Part shown: one piece after another, positions 8,211 to 18,000 of the stretch
Position numbering within the stretch: position 1 is the first letter of the stretch
How the letters are laid out: each line of letters opens with the position of its first letter
Assembly (NCBI RefSeq): GCF_021183625.1
Contig: NZ_CP089214.1
Location: 1 to 64,000 of the forward strand
Direction: 5' to 3'
DNA length: 64,000 nt
Source of the DNA: Nocardia asteroides
GTDB lineage: Bacteria > Actinomycetota > Actinomycetes > Mycobacteriales > Mycobacteriaceae
The notes under the pieces: model-generated
What the model was told of the DNA's origin: nothing
What the model saw: the letters and a program-made list of their open reading frames with translations, nothing else
Database searches by the model: none
Made by a program: the position numbers and the translations under genes

Positions 8211-8213
8211 TTA

Positions 8214-8468
8214 GACGCCTACGGATTCCCCGGCCGAGTACGGGCCCCCGATGCCATCGAGCTATCCCGCGACACCCCGTCGATTCCCGATGTGGGACCA
8301 GCCGCGACATCGGGGGTGCTCGACGAGACGCAGCGCGCCACCGTGCCGGAGGCACTGACCGCCGTGCTGGCACAGCACGCCTTACCCGCACCCCGTGACG
8401 GCGACTGCGAAGTGGTCTCGGCCGCCGTCACCGCCGCACTCCGCGAACAAGGCCTGCCGGCCCGCTAA
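8214..8468 (+). pseudogene. C-terminal remnant of an unknown gene, cut by IS5 fragment
   Basis: An open frame without a start runs from the IS5 end: DAYGFPGRVRAPDAIELS to VSAAVTAALREQGLPAR-stop (TAA at 8466). Third-position GC is high and the composition is that of a normal soluble protein tail, so it is the 3' end of a gene whose front was removed. The following gene starts eight bases later, suggesting a former operon. Function unknown. Confidence 0.5.
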
Positions 8469-8474
8469 GCAGTC

Positions 8475-8805
8475 GTGACCGGCTTCCTCGATCCCGACAC
8501 CCTGGGCTTCCACCACGGCCTCGGCCCCGACGCTCGGATCATCGCGTTCCTGCATCGCGTCACCGTCTGCAACGGCCTCGTGCTCGACGGCACCGCCCGT
8601 CAGTTCGACCCCTACCTACCGGCCCCTGGCCCCTGCCCTGCCCCGCCCCGCCTACGAACGCGAACTCGCCCACCGCCTGCCCGGCATCACCCACGTCACC
8701 GTCGCCGACGCACCCACGGACGACGGCACTCAAGCGGAACCGGTCGCAGCGCCCCTCGTGCAGTCGCCGCTTCCCGGCCGGACACCGGGCGAAACTGTGC
8801 GATGA
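8475..8805 (+). pseudogene. Unknown small protein with one frameshift
   Basis: GTG at 8475 opens TGFLDPDTLGFHHGLGPDAR and reads well to FDPYLPAPGPC. The frame then becomes Arg/His-rich noise, while another frame continues plausibly (ALPRPAYERELAHRLPGITH) to a TGA at 8803. A one- or two-base change in the C/G-rich run near 8625-8645 would join the two into a protein of about 109 residues. No family recognised. It overlaps nothing and is followed by a zinc-ribbon gene in the same direction. Confidence 0.45.
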
Positions 8806-8857
8806 GCGGCGGTTTCATCCTAACGCGAGATCCGAAACAGACCCTGGTCCTGCCAAA

Positions 8858-9406
8858 TTGCCGTGCGCGCAATGCCGGCGGCCGCGGCTGCTCGGCCTGG
8901 ACACCGGCACCGTGCTCTGCCGCACCGCCGGGTGCGCGGAAGCCGGGCTACACGCTGAGCTCGAGCGCGTCCTGGACGCCGCCCCGGTCGACCACAACCC
9001 CGCCGGGGCCGACCGGCCCACCGACCGCGGCATCCCGATCCCGTGGATCACCCTGGTCACCGGCGGGCACCCGGGACTGCGCGCGCATTGGCGGATGATC
9101 CACCGTCGCAGGATCGCCCGGGGTCAAGCCGACTGGCTCTGCCAGCACTGCGGCCTGGACGCCGACCCGGCCGCTACAGTGGTGCTCATCGACACCGCCG
9201 GCCGCTGCCCCAGCCCGGCCCCGCTGCACCCGGACTGCGCACGCGTCTCGGCCGCGCACTGCCCCTACCTGCTCGGAACCGACATCCGAGCGGTCGTGAT
9301 CACCCGCGGCCAGCAACAGTGCCGGGGCGAACTCATCCCCGACATCGGCATATCCCAGCCCTGGTCCCTGCACCCGGACTCGGCCACACAGCTCGACCTG
9401 CGATAA
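8858..9406 (+). CDS. Unknown protein with two Cys pairs (zinc-ribbon-like), 182 aa
   Basis: The N-terminus has PCAQC (Cys-x2-Cys) followed by LCRTAGC, and the middle has WLCQHCGLD followed by HPDC and HCPYL. These are two sets of Cys/His ligands that could each hold a zinc. No catalytic motif is seen. TTG at 8858 is the first usable start. The frame is open further upstream to about 8790, with no ATG or GTG, so the start is uncertain. The spacing to the preceding frameshifted gene suggests one transcript. Proteins of this style sit in actinobacterial integrative elements, but I cannot name a family. Confidence 0.5.
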   Translation: MPCAQCRRPRLLGLDTGTVLCRTAGCAEAGLHAELERVLDAAPVDHNPAGADRPTDRGIPIPWITLVTGGHPGLRAHWRMIHRRRIARGQADWLCQHCGLDADPAATVVLIDTAGRCPSPAPLHPDCARVSAAHCPYLLGTDIRAVVITRGQQQCRGELIPDIGISQPWSLHPDSATQLDLR

Positions 9407-9567
9407 CACTCCGCCATCAGCGCACCGCAGGCTCGCGGGCCGCGAGGCGGCGTCACGTACTCCCCCCTCGGAACCGGGGCGGTCTTGATCGTGAAAGACT
9501 GCCCGGCCCGGCCACCGGAAGGTCGCGGGGTGCCGTAGTCAGGCGGATAGTTCGAAGTGGAGGTCGC

Positions 9568-10203
9568 GTGATCGATCTTGCGCCGTTCGTGCGGTCGTGC
9601 ATGGAAGAGCTTGCTCGGCGGCGTCCCCTGTTCCACTCCGAGAGGGACTTTCAGCTGGCGCTCGCGATGGTGCTGGCCGACGATGTCGCCCAGCTGCGGT
9701 TGGAGAAGACGGTGCCGGTCAGCGAGCCGGTGGGCGGGCGGAGCCGATTGTCCATCGACGTGCTCGGGGAACTGAACGGGCACCGGATCGCGCTGGAGCT
9801 CAAGTATCCGAAGAAGCGGCTGCGCGCGAGTGTCGAGGGCGAGGTGTTCGACCTGCCGGCCTCGGGTGCTCCGGATCTGGATGCTGCGGCGATCTGGCGC
9901 GATGTCCAGCGCATCGAACGATTGATCCTCGACGGGACTGTCGATGCCGGGGCCTCGATCACGCTGACGAACTATCCGTTCTGGAGCCAACGCAATTCCA
10001 CCGCCCGGTCGCAGGCCTACGAGTTCCGGCTGTGGGAGGGCCGCACCGTCGGCCCCGGGGCGTTGCAGTGGAGGCTCGAGGGCGGGCGAGTCGGAGAGCG
10101 GCTGACGTTCAACTCGGGATACCACTGCTGCTGGCGAGATTTCGGCGCCGACGTCGATTTCGGGTTCCGCTACCTACTCCTGCAACCGTCACTGCCCCGG
10201 TAG
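9568..10203 (+). CDS. Predicted PD-(D/E)XK endonuclease-like protein, 211 aa
   Basis: The start is GTG at 9568 with GGAGG six bases upstream. The N-terminal helix FHSERDFQLALAMVL carries Glu25. The strand pair RLSIDVLGEL and HRIALELKYPKK gives Asp64 and Glu77-x-Lys79. Together these form the complete alpha-beta-beta core (E...D...ExK) of PD-(D/E)XK nucleases. The C-terminal half has several Trp/Tyr residues and no further domain. It is a stand-alone gene with no methyltransferase beside it, so it may be a single-protein nuclease of unknown target or a solitary restriction relic. The motif is clear; the biological role is inferred. Confidence 0.65.
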   Translation: MIDLAPFVRSCMEELARRRPLFHSERDFQLALAMVLADDVAQLRLEKTVPVSEPVGGRSRLSIDVLGELNGHRIALELKYPKKRLRASVEGEVFDLPASGAPDLDAAAIWRDVQRIERLILDGTVDAGASITLTNYPFWSQRNSTARSQAYEFRLWEGRTVGPGALQWRLEGGRVGERLTFNSGYHCCWRDFGADVDFGFRYLLLQPSLPR

Positions 10204-10215
10204 ATCCGCGGCCCG

Positions 10216-10377
10216 TCAGGCGGAGTCGGCGTTCCACCGCCCGGCCGGGCTCGCGGGCAGGAACACCGGGCGCGTGCTCGCCGGGCGCACCACGACGTAG
10301 ACCCCGTTCGCGGCCGGTGCGGCCGCCACGTCGGCGAGCGGCACGAAACCCTCGAAGTCGTGCACGGGAAACGACAT
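10216..10377 (-). CDS. Short GIY-YIG-like N-terminal fragment, 53 aa
   Basis: Met at 10377 opens SFPVHDFEGFVPLADV and then NGVYVVVRP. A GVYVV strand after a short helix resembles the first strand of GIY-YIG nuclease-fold proteins, whose continuation is absent: the frame stops after AGRWNADSA. The family is normally 100 residues or more, so this is probably a truncated gene. It overlaps no other gene and converges with the PD-(D/E)XK gene, with 12 bp between stops. Confidence 0.4.
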   Translation of the reverse strand: MSFPVHDFEGFVPLADVAAAPAANGVYVVVRPASTRPVFLPASPAGRWNADSA

Positions 10378-10519
10378 CGGCCCAGCATCCCGCGCTTCAC
10401 CGCACGGTCGCGGCAAGCGTACGGGAAGCCCGGCGGACCGCGACCGGAAACGGCGGCTCAGTGCGCTCGGTCGGATGCCCACTGCGACGAACACGAGCGC
10501 AACCGTGCGGGCAAGGGGG

Positions 10520-10882
10520 TCACGCTGCGTGGCCGGGCCGGTGCGACAACTGGCCGAGCGCCTCGGTCACCGCGCGGGTGGCGATCTCGAGCGCCTCGGC
10601 CAGCGGCACCATTTCGGGCTCGTCACCGTAGGCGGTCCCGAGGTCTCGCTCGGCGAGCCAGCGGAAGTAGGCGCTCTTGCTCATCCCGAGCTCGCCGGCA
10701 CGGATTCCGACGCGCAGGTCCAGCTCGTCGGACATCTTCACCGAGCGCGGCTTGAGCCGGGCATCGGACTCGGTGTCAGCAGCAGGCTCGGCCTGCACCG
10801 CGCGCCCGCGCTGGGCGCGGGCCACGATCCGGGCCATCTGCTCGGGGGTCGCGTCATCGGTGGGGGTGGTGTCGTCAATCAT
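10520..10882 (-). CDS. Ribbon-helix-helix-like protein, 120 aa, second gene of a coupled pair
   Basis: The centre (PRSVKMSDELDLRVGIRAGE, then LGMSKSAYFRWLAERDL) has a basic strand followed by two helices, as in ribbon-helix-helix or MobC-like DNA-binding proteins. The acidic N-terminus is probably disordered. Its start overlaps the end of the upstream gene by eight bases. Small coupled pairs with one RHH member are often toxin-antitoxin or relaxosome modules; neither is proven here. No DNA site was identified. Confidence 0.5.
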   Translation of the reverse strand: MIDDTTPTDDATPEQMARIVARAQRGRAVQAEPAADTESDARLKPRSVKMSDELDLRVGIRAGELGMSKSAYFRWLAERDLGTAYGDEPEMVPLAEALEIATRAVTEALGQLSHRPGHAA

Positions 10883-11180
10883 CGGAGTTCTCCCACTGCG
10901 TGAATTCGGCGGTCTCGGTGGCCGTCAGCGGCCGGACATCGACGACGGTGAAGTCGGGCGGCGCGATCCGGCCGGTGACCTGCACGGCCTGACCGGTGTC
11001 GGTGCGCATCCACAGCTGGAACATCTGCCATCCGGTGGCGGCGTCGTAGGCGGGTTCGCCCCATGCGCGCACCTCTCCGGCCAGCCACCGCCGCATCAGT
11101 GCCACGACCTGCTCGGGAGTCAGTTCGGTCCCGGCCGTCGCCATCATCTGGGCCAGCGCGTAGTAGAGCCTGATAGCCAC
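10875..11180 (-). CDS. Unknown protein, 101 aa, coupled to the RHH-like gene
   Basis: GTG at 11180 opens AIRLYYALAQMMATAGTELT. The protein has an N-terminal helix, a Trp-rich middle (RRWLAGEVRAWGEPAYDAATG, WQMFQLWM) and a likely small beta-domain (QAVQVTGRIAPPDFTVVDV). No membrane segment is seen. It overlaps the downstream RHH-like gene, so the two act together. Function unknown. Confidence 0.5.
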   Translation of the reverse strand: MAIRLYYALAQMMATAGTELTPEQVVALMRRWLAGEVRAWGEPAYDAATGWQMFQLWMRTDTGQAVQVTGRIAPPDFTVVDVRPLTATETAEFTQWENSDD

Positions 11181-11567
11181 ACTGCGAGACTACCCGACGG
11201 CGCAATTAGACTACCACGAAACAAAGGCCCTTCCCAGGCTCGGCACCACGACAGGCAGGAAGGTCTGTGCTTGCCGCGCCGACACCGCTGGTGTCCTCAC
11301 CGCCCTCAAGCCCTGGTTCGCCGAGATGGTCGCTCTGTCGCGGGCTACCTCGCGGCGCCCGGCCGCCAACGGCGGTCGTCCGCACCCCTGTTTTGCACTC
11401 TTGAGAGCACCGGCACGACCGACACACGTGCTCCGGGAGTGCCCCGGTCGCCGCGCGGGAGAGACAGGGCGCTCCCGGGGCGCGGTGCCGGGAGTGGCTG
11501 CTCTGTCCGTGTTTTCGACCGACAGAGCGGCAGCGGGCATGGGCGGCAATCGCGCGGTGAGATTGTT
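11181..11567. other. No gene seen
   Basis: About 390 bases in which every open frame is Arg/Pro-rich and lacks a credible start or codon bias. No inverted repeat or tRNA-like pattern was noticed. Confidence 0.4.
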
Positions 11568-11863
11568 TCAGTGATCGAGGCGGGCGGCGGCAGGGGCCAG
11601 CCAATCTGGGATGGAGGTGACCCAGCGGTGCAGGGGCCATGGCGGCGGGTCGGTCTGTCGGGCCCAGCGGGTGGGAGTGAAGATGTCGCGGCTGCGCGGG
11701 GCGGTGCGCTCGGGCAGCGGTGACTCGACCTCCGCGAAGAGATCGATCGCGCGTCCGGCTTGTTCGAGGTCGGTGTCGAGCAGGGCGCGGTGTCGGTGGC
11801 AATCGCGGTCTTGTCGCGCAGGCACATCTGTTCGAGCACCACCGTAGCTGGCGAAGTCGTCAT
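11568..11863 (-). pseudogene. Unknown small protein with one frameshift, about 98 aa
   Basis: ATG at 11863 opens TTSPATVVLEQMCLRDKTAI in one frame. The next good sequence, RALLDTDLEQAGRAIDLFAEV through WVTSIPDWLAPAAARLDH-stop, is in another. Inserting one base in the ACACCGCGCC run near 11790 joins them. The C-terminus has an amphipathic helix with three Trp residues. No family recognised. Confidence 0.4.
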
Positions 11864-12229
11864 GGAAACGCGTTCACATGACTCAATCGAAGCACTCGAT
11901 CAGCGAACACGGCATGCGGAAACCAGCAGGTCCTCTCCCCACGCGCTCCGGTCGCGGATGGTGCGCATGCAACCGCACCGGCACAGGGGCTGTCTGCCGC
12001 GATACTTCCGCATCGCGGTGACCGGAGTCGGCTCAATGAAGCCGACCCCACCGCCAGCATCGACGCCATTCCCGGGCGCGCTCGGTGAGGCACCCACGCC
12101 TGGATTGCCGGAACCGAATCAGCGGGTGAGCAGGCCTGAGCTCGGCCGGATCGGGAACGGTGCACGGGCACGGTGCAGAGCCGAAGGCCGCCGAGCCAGT
12201 ATGCGATGACGTCCTTCAACCGGACGCGA
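11864..12229. other. No gene seen
   Basis: About 366 bases with only Arg/Ser-rich shadow frames on both strands. It lies upstream of the frameshifted leftward gene and so may hold its promoter. No clear -10/-35 pair or palindrome was found. Confidence 0.35.
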
Positions 12230-12769
12230 TCACGCCGCCGAGTTGGACTCCGCTTCGTCCGTAGCGCTCAGCGTATTGCGCGCTGCCTCGATGAACGCGA
12301 ATCGAGCGTCGTTCAGGAAGTCGTTGTAGGAACCGCCCGAATCTGTCTCAAAAGTTTCTTGGATTCGCAGGGCGAATTTGAATGCCGCATCCTGCAACTC
12401 CGGGGTTCCGACCACTTCGACACACTTCTGGCGATACCAGACAGTGTGAACAGCCGAGCGGAGGACTTCCAGTTCAACCAGGTGCCCGCGCATACGCTGC
12501 TCGACGAGCTCTTCGACCTTCTGCACAGATTCCAAGAAGGAATTGATCGCATCCCGTCGATCATCGCGCAACTTCATTCGGCGACCCTGCGCAGCGACAG
12601 CCTTATTTGTCTCGGTAGTCAAGGCGGCGATTGATGTATTGGTAGCCTCGGTCATACGCGCGATGCGTTCGTTCGATTTGAGAAGTCTGCGCTGGCCGAT
12701 AAGAGCGATGATGGCGGCGATGACAGCGCAGGTGCCTGCGATTACCGCGGCCGTAGGTGATGATTGCAC
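12230..12769 (-). CDS. Single-pass membrane protein with cytoplasmic coiled coil, 179 aa
   Basis: Residues 8-25 (AVIAGTCAVIAAIIALIG) form one transmembrane segment. It is followed by a basic RRLL stop-transfer and a long charged helix (ERIARMTEATNTSIAALT to about 100) typical of a coiled coil. The C-terminal half is helical with several aromatic residues. The topology implies a short outer N-terminus and a cytoplasmic body. Local base composition is slightly less GC-rich than neighbouring genes, consistent with acquired DNA. No family is recognised, and no gene is coupled to it. Confidence 0.6.
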   Translation of the reverse strand: MQSSPTAAVIAGTCAVIAAIIALIGQRRLLKSNERIARMTEATNTSIAALTTETNKAVAAQGRRMKLRDDRRDAINSFLESVQKVEELVEQRMRGHLVELEVLRSAVHTVWYRQKCVEVVGTPELQDAAFKFALRIQETFETDSGGSYNDFLNDARFAFIEAARNTLSATDEAESNSAA

Positions 12770-13041
12770 GGCGACACAATAACTGTATCCGCAAATTCAC
12801 GGTACCGTCCGGGCCCCGCAAATACTCGACCCGCACGGACGGCCATCATGGCACCGACGGCGGTCGCCCCCCAGGGGAGTCGTCTTCGAGTCGCTCGGCG
12901 CCGAGATACGCGAGACAGGCGCTCCCATGGCCCGACCTTCGAACCCGAGCACGGTCGTCCGGAGCGGGTCTCGGGAACGGCTCACGGATTTCGAGCGCGG
13001 CTGACCGCTGAGTCCCGCCGCGAGTGTGGGAGCCTGCGGCG

Positions 13042-13978
13042 ATGACGCTGCTCACCTACGCCGCCGCAGACGGGGTCGTGATGTGCATGTCCGACTCGCG
13101 CACCACCTACACCGACGGCCGACCTCCCACCGATGACGCCATCAAGGCGATCGCCTACCCTCTCGACCGCAAACCGGTCGCGGCTGAACCGCTGGCTGTG
13201 GTCATGCTCGCCGAACGCAGTTCCTTCACTGTCGTCGACGACGCCCTCCCGCAGGAGCAGACGATGCAAGCCGCGCAGGTCGTGCGGGAAGCGCTGTCGC
13301 GCCCGCCGTTCGCCAGGGTGGACGAACCCGCGACCGCGACCTGGAATCTGTTGCGCGAGTATATGTTCAGCTGCCCGGCTTGCCGAGCGGCGCGCGGCGC
13401 GCTCTACGCCGAGATGCAGAGCGAGGGCTGGGAGGACGACTTCGTGGAGCTCGAGGCCCCCGGCGAATGCGGGCACGACCTGCAGGTGCACGTGGTCGGC
13501 TTCGACCCCGCAGCACCCGCCTTGCCCGTGCGTTACCTCCGCTCGTGGGGATCGGCGTCCCCCGACCAACCCTTCGTAACGGAGGATCTACCCGAGCGAA
13601 CCGCTTTCCGGACCCGTTTCAGCGCCCCCGAGGACAGGACCGCGCTCGACTACTCGCCGAGCCCCCCCGGGTGACTACCGCTACCTCGCCGAGGCGATGC
13701 GGCAGTGGTTCGCTCAGACCGCCGCCCGCCCCGGGGTGCGGGCCACCATCGGAGGCCCGATCCGGACCATGGTGATCGATCCGCGCACCGGCATCAGTGA
13801 CCTCCCGGCCTTCGAACTCGACCCACCGCCCCCGCTAGAGCAGGCCGACGGCGCGAAGGACGAAATTCCAGGCCATTCCCCTTCTGGCGGCGAGACCGGA
13901 CCTCGATCGGTGTCGCCCGATGCGCTCGATGCGGATGGGCATGTCCAGCCAGCTGCGGACGACGCAGGAAGCCCGTAG
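13042..13978 (+). pseudogene. Unknown 312-aa protein broken in a run of seven C
   Basis: ATG at 13042 has GGAG nine bases upstream and opens TLLTYAAADGVVMCMSDSRT, a start resembling self-processing Ntn-hydrolase or proteasome-like proteins but too weak to assign. A zinc-type pair, SCPACRAARG, lies near residue 112. The frame ends in SPSPPG-TGA. Removing one C from the seven-C run at 13663-13669 lets it continue as GDYRYLAEAMRQWFAQTAAR through a Pro/Glu-rich tail to the stop at 13976-13978. It is either a recent inactivation or a sequencing error. Confidence 0.55.
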
Positions 13979-14337
13979 CCGACGGGGATCGGTTCGGGCC
14001 AGGTGGTCGGTGTGTGCCGCTCGTCGGGGGTGCACGGCGTCGGCGATGTGTGCGTATGCGGAACTCGGCACCATCGCGCACCGCCGAAGACCGCGTGCTA
14101 GCACGTCGCGAGACGCAAGCGATGAGCCGGAGCACCGGAGTTGCCGGCGGCACCGGTGCTGTCCCTGGCACACCGCCATTGCCGACATGGTCACAGACGA
14201 CGGGACTCGTCCGCCATGGGAGGTGCGGAGGTGATTGGACCGATTGGATGTCGTGCCAGATGCAGGTCGGAGCCCGAATCGTGGAGGTGTCGGACCCGAT
14301 GGAGGCCCGGCGCGCAAGACGACACGGGAGGTTTCGA

Positions 14338-14835
14338 TGACTACCAGCACGACAATGCGCCGGACCCGGCCGCGGTGGGGTCTGCGGGCGGTGGCCGCGA
14401 CGGCCGCGGCGGCCGGGCTGGCCCTGGCGGTGCCCGGCACCGCGACGGCCGGGCCCGAGCATCACGGCACCGATCCCGCGGCGACCGGCTGCAACCAGAA
14501 CGGCTACCTGGCGGGCGACCCGGGGGATCGAGACCGAGCTGGGGCAGGTGGTGGCCTACGTCGACCTCTACTACAGCAACAGCTGCCAGACCAACTGGAT
14601 CAGGGTGCGCGAGAACCCCGCCGGAGGGGATGCGAGGAAGACCATCTGGGCTGACGGGCAGCCCGGTCCGCCGATCGACGACGTCGACCCCGGCACCGGG
14701 TCGAGCTACAGCAGGCAGGTCTACGCACCGGGAGCCACCTGCATCCACTTCCAGGTGCACCTGAACTACCCCGACGGGCGCCACTACGCCGAGACCTATG
14801 ACCCCGGCGCCAACAGCATCACCATCTGCGACTAG
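14338..14835 (+). pseudogene. Secreted DUF2690-like protein broken in a run of five G
   Basis: ATG at 14338 gives a Sec signal peptide: basic RRTRPRWG, a hydrophobic core VAATAAAAGLALAV, and the cleavage motif ATAG. The mature part starts with HHGTDPAATGCNQNGYL. In another frame it continues as IETELGQVVAYVDLYYSNSC, then QTNWIRV. A Cys about 20 residues before LYYS-SC-TNW is the signature of actinobacterial DUF2690 secreted proteins. One extra G in CCCGGGGGATC near 14520 explains the shift. The protein ends PGANSITICD. A strong hairpin follows the stop. Function of the family is unknown. Confidence 0.65.
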
Positions 14836-14850
14836 CCCGACCGGCCGCTC

Positions 14851-14891
14851 CCGTCCATGCCACCGCGCCCGCGGCGCGGTGGCATGGACGG
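14851..14891 (+). terminator. Very strong hairpin, 19-bp stem
   Basis: CCGTCCATGCCACCGCGCC at 14851-14869 pairs perfectly with GGCGCGGTGGCATGGACGG at 14873-14891 around a 3-nt loop. It lies 15 bases after the stop of the DUF2690-like gene and before the STAND gene, so it isolates the two transcription units. Confidence 0.8.
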
Positions 14892-15020
14892 TCTCGGGAT
14901 CCGCTGTCGGGGTGAGGGGGACGGACCGAGCGGAATCACCGCAGACGGGACGGCGGGCCGGGAGGGGACCCGCCGTTCCGGCGAGGCGGTGGCCGGGGAT
15001 CATGGCTATCACGACCGGGT

Positions 15021-18000
15021 GTGGAAACCGGACGGTACGCGGAATGCATTGTGCCACACTGCAGTGTGAGGGACGACACGAAGCTGGTGGCGCCGGGCGA
15101 GATCGCGACGCGTGCGCAGTTCGCGGCGGCGTTGTGTGCGGCGCTGCAGGCCGTGGGGCTGACCCGTCGCCCGGCAGTGCAGCGGGCGGCGCGGTTTCTG
15201 CCCGACCGGCCCGGGGTCGGTGGCCAGGTGCCGTTCGGGACGGTGAACGGCTGGTTCTCCGGCATCGCGGTGCCCGATGCCGACAGCCCGTACTTCGTGC
15301 CGATCCTGCGCGTGCTGGGCGTGCAGGATGCCTGGGAGATCGAGCAGTGGAAGCGGGCCGCGGCGCGGGTGCGAGCCCAGGCACATCCGGTGCGCGGGTC
15401 GCGTTCGCCCTACCGCGGCTTGGATCGGTTCGAGCGCGAGGACGCCGTCGACTTCCACGGCCGCACCGGGCTCACTACCCTGCTGTGCGCCCGCGTCGAC
15501 GCCGCGCTGGCCGCGGGCTCGCTCGGGATCGTGCTGGTCGCCGGTCCTTCGGGCGTCGGGAAGTCCTCGCTGCTACGCGCCGGGCTCGCAGCCCACCGCC
15601 CCGCGGTGGTGTTCACCCCGGGATCGGACCCGTGCGCGGCCCTCGCGGCGGCCATCGCACAGTTCGCGCCGCAGTCCCCGGCACGGATTCTGGTGGTGGA
15701 TCAGTGCGAGGAACTGTGGACCTACGAACCGGCCGGTGACCAGCGCGGTGAGCCCCGGCGAGCCTGGAGCGCACAGCGAGCGCGGTTCCTCGACGATCTG
15801 CGCGGCTTCGCTGCCGGGGACGGGGCCGCGGTGGTGATCGGAATGCGGGCCGACCACTTCGGGTTCGCCGCCGCCGCACCGGTGCTGGCGGCGGCGCTCA
15901 CCGGCGGTGAGCAGCACCTGGTAGTGGTCACTCCGATGAACCGCGAAGACCTCGAGCAGGTGATCTGCGCCCCGGCCGCCGCGCGCGGAGTGAAGGTCGA
16001 ACCCGCGCTGGTGACCCAGCTGCTGGAGGAGATGACAGGCAGCAGTTCCGGGTCCGGTTCCGAGCCGGCCGCGCTGCCGATGCTCTCCCACGCCCTGGAT
16101 CAAGCGTGGGGGCATCTGCGGCCTCCGCGCAAGGAACTCAAGTCCGCCGACTATCACCGCACCGGCGGGATCCGGGGCGCGGTAGCGCACACCGCCGAGC
16201 AGATCTACACCGGCTTGGACTCCAATGCCCGCCTCGCGGCGCGGCGGGTGATGACCCGGTGCGTGGCGGTCACCGGCGAGTCGGCGGCACGGCGCACCGC
16301 GGCCCGTAGCGAGCTGGACTGGGAGGACCTGCCCGCCGAGACGGTGACCGCAGTGATCGCGAGCTTCGCCGATCAGCGGTTGCTCACCTTGACCGAGACC
16401 GGAGTCCAGCTCGCCCACGAGATCCTGCTGACCGCGTGGCCGCGGCTGAGCGGGTGGATCGACCGCGACCGCGACGCGCTGCTGCAGCACCGGCGCCTCA
16501 CCGAGGAAGCCACCGTATGGGAAGCGGGTGGGCGCGCTGACAAAGACCTCATCAGCGCCGGACGCACCGAGGACCTGCGTGGTTGGTTCGCCCGCCCCGA
16601 GCGTGAACGCGAGCTCGCGCCGCTCGAGCGAGAGTTCCTCGACGCCAACATCGCTCATCACACCGCCGTGACCGAGCGGAATCGGCGCCGCGCGAGCCAC
16701 CTTGCGCACGCCGTGGCCACGCTGAAGACCTCCCAGGCGAGGCTGCGGACCATCGTGGCGGTGCTGATCGCGGTGACCGTCCTGGCCGTCGGTGCGGGTG
16801 CGGTGGCCGTCTACAGCCGCGCTGCCGCACAACGTGCTGCCCAGCAGGCCCGCATCGCGCGTGATGAGGCGTTCTCCCGGCAGGCGGCGGTGCAGTCGGA
16901 GTTGCTGCGCGAACGCGACCCGGCCCTGGCCCAGCAGCTGGCGCTGGTCGGCTACCGCGCTGCCCCGACCCTGGAAGCGGCCTCCGCGCTGCTGGACTCC
17001 ACTGCGGTCCCCACCCCGCATCGCCTGCCGGCCGTGCCGGGCACGATCGCCACCAGCCTCGATCGCACCGGCACCCGCCTGGCGGCCGCGGGCGCCGACG
17101 GCGCGGTACGCCTGACCGATCGCCGCGCACCGCAGCCCGGGTGGGCACACACCATCACGGTGTCGGCCGGACCGCTGTTCGCCGTCGCGTTCGCCCCACA
17201 CCGCGATCTGCTGGCCGCCGGAGGGATCGAGGGGAGCTGGCTGCTCGATCTGTCCGGCCCGCAGCCACGTCCGCTCACCCGGCTGTCCGGGCCGGGCGAG
17301 GGCACCGTCTACGACCTGGCCTGGGCAACCGATGGCAGCGAACTCGCTGCGGCCACCTCCACCGGCGTGCACCGCTTCGGCGCCGTGCGTGAGAACGAGT
17401 TCATCCGGACCGCGCTGCCCGGCGCGGACCCCGGTGCCAAGGCGGTGGCCTACAGCCCCGACGGCACCCTGCTCGCCGCCGCCGGAGCCAGCGCGCGCAT
17501 CGCCCTATTCGACCGGGTCCCGGGGACCGGGCCGGTGCCGGCCGGGGTGGTTGCGATGCCGCGTGGCAGCGACGAGGTGCTGGATCTGGCGTTCGACCCG
17601 TCCTCGACCCATCTGGCGGTGGGATCGGCGGCGCGTGAGGCGGCGCTCTACGACCTCACCGACCGCGCCCGCCCGCTTGCCACCCGCCACTTCAGCACCT
17701 TCACCAGCTTCGTCAACGCCGTCGCTTTCTCCCCCGATGGCACTACCCTGGCCGCGGCGAGCTCGGACAACACCACCCAGTTGTTCGACCTCACCGGGCC
17801 CCGGCCGTCGCTGACCCTGCCCGGCCCCTCGATCGTCACCGCGCTCACCCACACCGGCACCAGCGTGATCACCGGCTCCACCGACGGCGCTGTACGCGAA
17901 TGGCCCCTACCTGGCCCGGTCACCGCCCCTGTGGGCGGCCGGATCTACACCCTGCCGACCGATGCCGCCAACACCGTCACCGCTGCCGGGCTCATCCCCG

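Noticed and set aside
9043..10203. Long 386-aa open frame as one protein
   Set aside because: Only the part from GTG 9568 has a Shine-Dalgarno site and protein-like sequence; the first 175 residues are the shadow of the zinc-ribbon gene.
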